Source: Nageia nagi | Taxonomy: Eukaryota; Pinophyta | Reading direction: 5' to 3' | DNA length: 64,000 nucleotides | NCBI GenBank assembly: GCA_050084985.1 | Contig: JBITNC010000001.1 | Span: 195,858,001-195,922,000 of the forward strand | Shown: piece by piece, positions 57,289 to 64,000 of the stretch | How the letters are laid out: every line of letters starts with the position of its first letter | How positions within the stretch are numbered: the first letter of the stretch is position 1 | Notes under the pieces: generated by a model | Told to the model about the DNA's origin: nothing | Seen by the model: the letters and a program-made list of their open reading frames with translations, nothing else | Database searches by the model: none | Made by a program: the position numbers and the translations under genes

Positions 57289-57490
57289 TTAAAATAATGC
57301 ATGCTTATGATTAGTACTTATGTTTAGTACTTAAATATTTATGTTAAAATGATGCATGCTTATGCTTAGTATTAATTTTTTAAGTTAAAATATTGCATGC
57401 TTATGATTAGTACTTATGTTAGTACTTAAACATTTATGTTAAAATGATGCATGCTTATGCTTAGTACTTACTTTCTTAAAGTACATGCTT
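57289..57490. repeat. compound tandem repeat, about 96-bp dimer twice
   Basis: TTAAAATRATGCATGCTTATG units begin at 57289, 57344, 57385 and 57439. Spacings alternate 55/41/54, giving a higher-order period of about 95-96 bp. Confidence 0.85.
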
Positions 57491-57733
57491 ATTACTTAAA
57501 AACTTAAGTTATGATGCAATTTACTTCTTTATGCAATAATGGACTTGTGCAAAAATTAGGAATGATATAAAAGATGTCCTTTAGGAGTTAGTAAACAAAA
57601 TCCATTGGACACTTAGGTTTTAAATTTTGAATGGATAATATTTTACTTATGTTCTTATACTTCATATTTTTCATTTTGATTTATTTGCTTATACAAACAA
57701 AAATGCAAACATTGAAATGAGAAAACCCCTAAA

Positions 57734-57916
57734 ATGAACACATCTATGTGTACATTTTGCAACATGACTTATTTGGGGAGCCATGAGTTGAGGATAAGTG
57801 GATTGGAGCCTTTATGTTTGATGATCCAAATGGTGAAAAGTCTATACTTCTCAATTGCTCCTAAGTCCTCTATTTGTCTAAACATAACTGCAATAGGTGG
57901 AAAGGCATGTTTATAG
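57734..57916 (+). other. conserved leader block with 60-codon frame
   Basis: Counterpart of 43523-43705 with same frame length (CNMTYLGSHELRISGLEPL). Confidence 0.5.
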
Positions 57917-58061
57917 TGATACCACATGTCCACATGTTCATTCAGGGAATTATCCTAATAATCAGACAACTTGAAACCTAATCAAGATTAATAATTTAAC
58001 CAATCCAATAAACATCATAACCTTGAAAAATAGTATGTACTTTTTCTTGTGAGATTATAAT

Positions 58062-58662
58062 ACTAATCTAGTGCAGATTCCCTTAGAAGATCTAAATAAA
58101 TCTCCAAAAGTAATTGATTTACACAACAAGCAAACCAATGGAAGAATAACTTTTTTTAACACACACTTTATTTTTATTCTTCTGAATCTGCACCACCTTT
58201 TTTTAGGTCTATTACAATAGCTCATATAGCCAAGAGAAAACTTGCACTTCTAGAAAATCATGAACTGTCTGAAAACTAGCACTTACTAAAAATAGAAACT
58301 TTCTAAAAATAGACAAATGGAAACTTTCTAAAAATATAAAGGTCCTCAAATCATGGCCAAACTGGGTGTGCAAGCTCAATTAACAAGGACTAAAGGAACT
58401 CTCACTTATTATCTTAAACAAACTCTTATAACAAAAGATATTAAAGTCTACTTATTGAAAAATCCTGAAAATTAACACTAAAAGCTAATTTTGAGGCACT
58501 AAATGATGGATTTAGGTCAATCAAAAAACTTTCCATTTGTATGCATGCCTCCCATAGGAAGTTGCCACCGTATGATAAAAACCCATATCTAGCTCTCCTC
58601 AAAATTTCAAGATGATCCGACAGTCAGATCAAAAGTTATGAATGTTTGACAGTGCATCATAA
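58062..58662. mobile_element. candidate small insertion in copia leader, about 600 bp
   Basis: The flanking sequence (GTGAGATTATAATA and CAAGGCAAATTGGTTGAGG) is continuous in the relative at about 43845-43880, so the 600 bp between is extra here. It contains rare CpG sites (CACCGTATG, GATCCGACAG), unlike its surroundings, and near-terminal AGTGCA motifs. No coding frame. It could be a MITE, SINE or short non-autonomous LTR element; the class is not determined. Confidence 0.5.
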
Positions 58663-58943
58663 TCAAGGCAAATTGGTTGAGGATTGTAGTACTTGGGCTC
58701 CTCTTGTGTGGGCATCTAGGTGAAGGCCTAATTTTTAAACAAGATAACAAGCCTCAATAATATAATTTTACATCTACTATTATTAGTAATGACAAAAGTA
58801 TTTGGGTACATTGCATATATATTTAAATTATAAAATATTTGCATTTATGAATCAAATCAAGCATGTCTTATATAATTTAATGTAATATGTAATGTTGTTT
58901 ATTAAACCACATGCTTATTATTTTTCACATTCTTGTGTACCAA

Positions 58944-59870
58944 ATGGGAGAACCTTTTTTACCTAAACACATTCTTGATGATTCCAACTTTAGTATTTAG
59001 GAACCTCAAAGAAGAGCTAAATTGCAGGCAAGGTAGCTTTGGAAAATAGTTAATGAGAACCTTATTGCTCCTATAGATGAGAAGGCTCTAGAGGCTTACA
59101 ACATAAAAAATAAGTTGGTAACCTCCATGATTTATCATGAAATTTTAGATGATGTGCTCCTGATGATTTCTTCTTCAACCTTGGTAAAGGAAGCTTTGGA
59201 TAAGCTTAAGCAAATTTACCTTAGTTTAATTTTTTTAAGAAGGTTTACCATTATTCAAAAGTTGCTTCAATCTTGTCAAGGGGAATATGAAAATGTTGCC
59301 ATATACTTGAAAAAAATAATTGACCTAAAGACCTAACTTGTTACTAGTAGGTGCAATTAGATCAATGATGAGTTCATGATCTTCATCATTCTTCAATGCC
59401 TTTCTTCAAAGTTTGAAAACTTTGTAATGGTTATGGAAATAAGGCTTGATGATGAAGAATAAGGCTTCTCTCTTGAGAACCTTTTTAAGCTCTTTTTGAA
59501 GCATGAGAAAATCCTTAAAAAAAAAATGTTGATTTTTTTTAAGGATAATAACATAGCTCTTTGAGCAACTAAAACTTCTTTCAAGAAGAAGTTCAACCAT
59601 CAAAAAAAATCTTATCCTTCTTCCTCTAAAAGAATTGAGAAAAGAGGTAATGGAAACAATAATCACTTTAAGCAAACAATTCATATCCTAAGGAAAATTT
59701 TGATGGTAATTGTAACTATTATGGCATCTAAGGTCATAACGAAGTTGATTGCTTCAAAAAGAAAAGAGAGGATAAGAATAAAGGTAATAGAAATGTAAAC
59801 AACTTCTAAGGAAAGGAGAATATTCAAGCTAGTTTTGCTACAACACTCTACTCCATGTCTCACTTTTTTT
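58944..59870 (+). pseudogene. gag: copia gag
   Basis: ATG at 58944 (MGEPFLPKHILDDSNFSI). Open core 59115-59336: MVTSMIYHEILDDVLLMISS, EALDKLKQIYLSL, RRFTIIQKLLQ. Then VMEIRLDDE near 59435 and a zinc-knuckle remnant GNCNYYG-x-GHNEVDCF near 59705. Several stops and A-run shifts. Minus frames at 59393-59863 are shadows. Confidence 0.83.
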
Positions 59871-60150
59871 CATTTGATTGAATTATTGATTTTAGTTGCA
59901 CTAATCACCTATGCTTTGAAAAAGAAAAGTTTAAAAACTTTCATAAGTATAAAAAAAATATGGTTGTGATAGGTGATAACTCTACCCTTTAAGTCTAAAG
60001 AATTGAGAGTGTGTTGATTCATGAAGAGGTTCTTGACAACATGCTTTATGTTCCTAATATTAGGATGAACCTTCTCTTTATGATCCAATTTAATAAAAAA
60101 GGGTACTCTTTTGAGTTTGACTCTTAATCCTAGTGCATTAAGAAAGGACT
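59871..60150 (+). pseudogene. copia protease
   Basis: IIDFSCTNHLCFEKEKFKNF near 59885 (D-F-S instead of D-S-G) and VVIGDNSTL, IESVLIHEEVLDNMLYVPN. Runs into the deletion junction. Confidence 0.72.
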
Positions 60151-60420
60151 CACCATGTTGGGTAATCTTACTAGTTTCTTATGGGATGAAGCTATGAGCA
60201 TTGCTATTTACATTTTGAATAGGTGCCTCACAAAAGTCATTCAATGTAAAACTCCTTTTAAGGCATGGTTAGGAAGAAAATCTAACATTTCTCATCTTAA
60301 AGTTTTGGTTGTGAAGCATTCTCCTACATTATTTCTGAGAAAAGGAAGAAGTTAGATAAAAGAGCTAAAAACTGCATCTTTGTAGGTTTTGATAGTCAGT
60401 ATAAAGGCTACAAGCTCTAA
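60151..60420 (+). pseudogene. copia integrase C-terminal remnant
   Basis: Open 60155-60355 starts at the deletion junction and keeps only MLGNLTSFLWDEAM, NRCLTKVIQCKTPFKAWLGR and SNISHLKVL. The zinc region and catalytic D,D positions are gone. The ATG at 60155 is a product of the deletion, not a natural start. Confidence 0.83.
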
Positions 60421-60639
60421 TCTCCATCCTATAAAGTTGTGTTTATTTCAAAGGATGTAAAGTTTGATAAAATTTCTAAAGAATATGCTTCTAATGAGGA
60501 TGTTTATGATCCAAAGGACTCTTCAATTGCACTTAGCTAGTTAAATATTGATGTAGATAAGTCATCTTAGGAATAAAATTCTCTAACACAAAAGGTAACA
60601 AGGAGAATGACCTTAAATAAATCCTCAATTAGTAAGATT

Positions 60640-61515
60640 GAAAATAAGCATGAGCCCTCAACCTTAAAAGAAGCTTCTAAGCATGAGTGTTGGATTAAAG
60701 CCATGAAAGTGGAGTATGAGGTTCTTATGAAAATAAAACTTAAGATTTGGTTCCTTATCCCAATGAAAAGAATGTGATTTGAAATAAGTGGATCTATAAG
60801 GTTAATTTCAATTTAGTTGGGGATATTGAGAAATATAAGGCAAGGTTAGTAGCCAAAGGTTTTTCTTAGAAATATGATGTTGATTATAAGAAAACTTTTT
60901 CTCTTGTAGTAAAGATGTCTACTATTAAAATTATTCTTGCTCTTTTTGTAGCTTAAGAATAGATGGTTTTTCAACTTGATGTCAAGAGTGCATATCTCAA
61001 TGGTAACTTAGTTGTGGAAATATTCATAAATCAACCAGAAGGGTTTATTATGGAAGGCAAAGAGTTTTTTGTGTGCAAGCTATAGAAGTCATTGTATGGA
61101 TTTAAGCAAGCATCTCAAGTCTAGTACAAAAAGATTTTAGGGTACTTTGTAGACATTATTTTCTCCATGTGTTTTTTCTAACTCTAATCTATATGTGCTC
61201 AATCAAGGAAAAGATGTGGTATTTATTCTCTTTTATGTGGATGATCTTTTGATTACTAGGAATAATAATGAAATCATTCAAGAGTGTATATACAAACTAA
61301 AGGCAACATTTGAAATGATTGATCTTTGTCTCTTGCATAACTATCTTAGAATGCAAGTATATCAATGCAAAGATTATACTTATCTCAATCAATCTAAGTA
61401 TATATTAAACATCTTGCAAAAGTTTAGAATGGAGGAGTGTAGATATGTTGTGATTCCAATCTATCATAGAATTATTATTTCTTTGAGTTCTAACTCTTAA
61501 TTACCTGATGCTACA
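60640..61515 (+). pseudogene. pol: copia reverse transcriptase
   Basis: CWIKAMKVEYEVLMK near 60690, NKWIYKVNFN, KARLVAKGFS near 60840, LDVKSAYLNGNLVVEIFINQ near 60977, then the open segment 61195-61500 with FILFYVDDLLITRNNNEI (Y-V-D-D at 61234-61245) and LHNYLRMQVYQCKDYTYLNQ. Typical copia RT, interrupted upstream. Confidence 0.87.
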
Positions 61516-62136
61516 ACTTATAGATAATTAATTGGTAGTCTTGTATATTTGACTATATCTAAGCTAGATATTGCCTTTACAATGAATCTAATGGCATGAA
61601 TCATGTAAAAACCATATGTTGAGCACCTTAATGCTATTAAGAAAATCTTGAGGTATGTTGTAGGGACTAAGGATCTTGATCTTAAGTATTTTAAGTTTTC
61701 CTTATTTATTACCTCTAGATTCTCAAATTCTAACTATGGAGAAGATAGAGATGATAGAAAATTGACCTCTACATATGTGTTTAACATTGGTTCAGGTGAT
61801 ATCTCTTGGGATTCCAAGAAGCAACATACTATTTCTCTTTCCACCATAGAAGTTGAATACCATGCCTTATCTATTGTAGCCCAAGAATCCATTTATATAA
61901 GGTATCTTTTAAAAAACATTAAGTATGAGCAAGGTTGCTCATGTTTGATTTATTCAAACAATCAGTTGACTATTTCTTTGGATAAGAATTCTATCTTCCA
62001 TTATATAATAAAACATATGGAAATTCATGCCTATTTTATTAGAGAGAAGGTTCTTGATAGTTTCATAAACCTAGAGTATTGTCCATCTGTCTTAAACTCT
62101 ACTGAGTTGTTCACCAATCTCCTCTTGGAAGCTTAG
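61516..62136 (+). pseudogene. copia RNase H, longest intact frame in window
   Basis: The final 162 codons (61648-62136) are open: YVVGTKDLDLKYFKFS, NSNYGEDRDDRKLTSTYVFN, TISLSTIEVEYHALSIVAQE, IYSNNQLTISLDKN, HMEIHAYFIREKVLDSF and LFTNLLLEA before the stop. All RNase H landmarks of copia elements are in order. The start methionine at 61648 is internal to the original polyprotein, so this is a surviving piece, not a separate gene. Confidence 0.87.
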
Positions 62137-62840
62137 TGAAGTTTGAATTCTTATATTGAATTCATGTTTATGATGACAAATTCACCCCTAGGAGTATTTT
62201 ATGCTATATAGTGTTGATTTTGTTATACACCTTTGTGGTAAGTTTGCTCTACATGAAGAACTTGTTGTATAAAATTTTAAAAGTAAAAAAATTGGCTAAT
62301 CTAGCACTATTAAATTATCCATGTGTGAGGAAATATTATGTGTTTCTTGGCATTGTTCAATTATCCATATGATAGGAACTCATATGTGCATAATCTATTT
62401 TGTAATGATAATCAACACATGTTTTATATATAGTAGGTGACTATGAGTTTTTGGCATGGCATCTTTGTGATGACTTATAGTACACCATTGATCAGTTCAT
62501 GATGGCATTTATGTGATTCATCTATCCTTGTTGATATGAATATATTTCATCTAATTTATCTTGTTATTTGATATACTTATAAACTACAAGTTCATTTGAG
62601 ATTGTAGGTTACTTACTTTGGGTATGTAGGCTCTTGGATACTCTTCATGACTTCTAGTTGGATGACTACTTCATGTACAATGAAACTAGTTATGGTTAAT
62701 GATTATATTTGGCAAAGTAGTGAGTCTCAAATTAGATCTTTTTTACTCCATAAATATGTAGAAAATTTTCATCTCTATTGAATCTATTTGGAGGAGAACT
62801 CTCTTACTTTCTCTCTTATTTGCTCTATCCCAATATTGCA
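62137..62840 (+). other. copia 3' UTR, no gene
   Basis: Collinear with 48026-48790. No coding sequence. Confidence 0.65.
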
Positions 62841-62851
62841 TTAAGGGGGAG
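62841..62851 (+). other. copia polypurine tract
   Basis: TTAAGGGGGAG immediately before the LTR; best preserved of the three. Confidence 0.85.
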
Positions 62852-63351
62852 TGTTAGAATGTATAATGCATTATTGTAAAGGTTATGTAATAATCTTCTA
62901 TGTAAGTTCACTAATACTTAAGGGTATAATTTGATACCTTAAGTATTTAAGTGAATATAATAATGTAACTTGTCCTACACTCCATGTCATGAGCATGCCC
63001 CTTGGGTAAAAGGATGTGCATGTCATGCTTTTGTACATTAGATAAAAAGGTCATCCAAAGAGGGATTTTGGTCTATAAATATAAGGCTCCCTCTTTGAGA
63101 TTACACATCAATTTGTGGAGTAAAGCTATGCTATAGGATAGTGTTTAGAATATGAGTTAGGAGGATTGTAAGAGATTTGTCTTTGTGATTGAAGTAAAAA
63201 TATAGTTAGTAGATGTACTCCTAGTTGGAGGAACCACTTACTTCTTGTGCTACATTATGAGATTACTTTGTGAGTTTGTTAGATGTGTATTGTGATATTT
63301 CATGTAATATTGGGAGTTTAGATTTATTCTTGTTAAAGTTCAATTATTTCA
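62852..63351 (+). repeat. copia 3' LTR, 500 bp
   Basis: TGTTAGAATGTA start, AATTATTTCA end. Matches 54794-55293. TATA at 63074-63081, U3 inverted repeat 62913-62947. Confidence 0.93.
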
Positions 63352-63356
63352 AGCAT
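63352..63356. repeat. target site duplication of right copia, right (AGCAT)
   Basis: Exact copy of 54789-54793. Confidence 0.92.
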
Positions 63357-64000
63357 AAGGTATATTAACAAAAATACATTCATAGAGAGTATGTTGTATA
63401 TCTAGGAAGATTTACCAACATTAAACTATGAGTGATCTAAAGGAATGCAAATATATGGGTTACTAAATCAAGGGATCATGTCAATTTTTAAAGCCCCATC
63501 CATCCATTGCTAAATTCATTTACAATCAATTTCATAACAAGATTTTATGGTTGGGCCAACCTTATATTATTGATTAATATTCCTTGTAATAAATTTTGGA
63601 CTTGGAAGTAGAGGGAAAATATCCAATCCCCATAATGGATACCAAGCAACTACCACACATACTAATAATGGAGAAGCTAGAGATAGAGTTCAATAAGAAA
63701 GCATTGAATGTTGATTTGATCCAAAATTTAGCTTGAAGGGTAGCTATTAGGATCATGACCTAATGTTTTTTTTTTACAAAAAAATAATATCATCATCCAT
63801 AGAAGTAGTAACAACCCTAGTTTATGATACTGTAGAACTAGGAACCTATTATACACTAACTTTTGCTTTCACAAACTAGATCTATTTCAATGATGAATAA
63901 GTAAAGAATGGTAACTATTCTATTTTTCAATATGGATTATTTATTATTTATACTATCATTTATTTTATAAAACTCTTTCTTAACTTATATGGGAAAATAG
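63357..64000. other. unassigned flank after copia
   Basis: Continuation of the host sequence cut at 54793. A plus frame seems to run on across the insertion site (VPKYIQGVDA before; a RYINKNTFIESMLYI-like segment after), with a few stops. No family recognised. Confidence 0.35.

Larger units (their letters stand above)
55308..58943 (+). other. copia leader (3.6 kb)
   Basis: Non-coding, AT-rich. Contains an 86-bp tandem repeat (55511-55710), a compound repeat (57289-57490), the conserved leader block (57734-57945) and a roughly 600-bp extra segment (58062-58662). Confidence 0.7.
54794..63351 (+). mobile_element. Ty1/copia element with intact ends, integrase core deleted
   Basis: LTRs 54794-55293 and 62852-63351 (500 bp each), exact TSD AGCAT, intact PBS TGGTATCAGAGC, PPT TTAAGGGGGAG. 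The leader is 3.6 kb, longer than in its relatives through local duplications and a separate insertion (about 58062-58662). gag, protease, RT and RNase H are present, but pre-integrase and most of the integrase core are missing (junction near 60155). The intact PBS and the 162-codon open RNase H suggest it is the youngest copia here. Confidence 0.93.

Noticed and set aside
59393-59863. Three minus-strand frames opposite the right copia gag
   Set aside because: They are complements of the acidic/basic gag tail and have no family match.
1-64000. tRNA or rRNA genes
   Set aside because: No cloverleaf-like A/B box pair or rRNA core recognised; the tRNA-like strings seen are primer binding sites.

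Overview
The window is plant nuclear DNA built almost wholly of decayed retrotransposons. It is very AT-rich and CpG-poor, and I see no intact host gene, rRNA, tRNA or CRISPR array. The pol and gag frames remain readable but are cut by many stops. Most stops fit C-to-T or G-to-A decay (CAA/CAG to TAA/TAG, TGG to TGA/TAG), as expected of long-methylated heterochromatin. The load of old, deeply nested LTR elements with long leaders suggests a large-genome plant, most likely a gymnosperm; that assignment is inference. Every coding remnant is therefore listed as a pseudogene.

Layout. (1) 1-4623: a minus-strand Ty1/copia element running off the left edge, inserted in a plus-strand copia RNase H remnant (4624-4965). 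(2) 5465-7760: a plus-strand Ty3/gypsy pol remnant. It is the left host of a large outer gypsy element, 8148-53580, bounded by matching LTRs (8148-8865 and 52877-53580) and an exact 5-bp target duplication, CATAG. The outer element keeps gag after its 5' LTR and an antisense plant-mobile-domain (PMD) gene before its 3' LTR; I find no pol in it. (3) About 37 kb of later insertions split the outer element. A minus-strand gypsy LTR pair (about 12545-12966 and 49296-49710) brackets the nest. Inside are a LINE (ORF1 13640-14751, ORF2 in pieces to about 35700), two Tat-like gypsy elements of one family inserted into that LINE (14752-22969 and 23584-32669), unassigned remnants (35890-39957), and a tandem copia structure (39961-49295) in which one LTR ends one copy and starts the next. 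(4) 54794-63351: a complete-ended copia element with TSD AGCAT, lacking its integrase core, inserted in unassigned flank (53586-54793 and 63352-64000).

How the parts relate. The gypsy element at 14752-22969 has gag, protease, RT, two RNase H domains (the second archaeal-type, as in the Tat/Ogre lineage) and integrase. Its sister at 23584-32669 shares the start of the LTR, the polypurine tract and a 3' array of about 190-bp repeats, but carries gag plus a long antisense PMD gene and no pol. The outer element has the same gag plus antisense-PMD plan with a different LTR. Two pol-less gypsy elements with the same unusual layout suggest a recurrent non-autonomous class that borrows pol from Tat relatives and carries its own oppositely transcribed PMD gene. 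This is the most interesting system in the window. The three copia elements belong to one family with unusually long leaders (about 2.3-3.6 kb), a conserved leader block, and a U3 inverted repeat whose arms change sequence but stay complementary.
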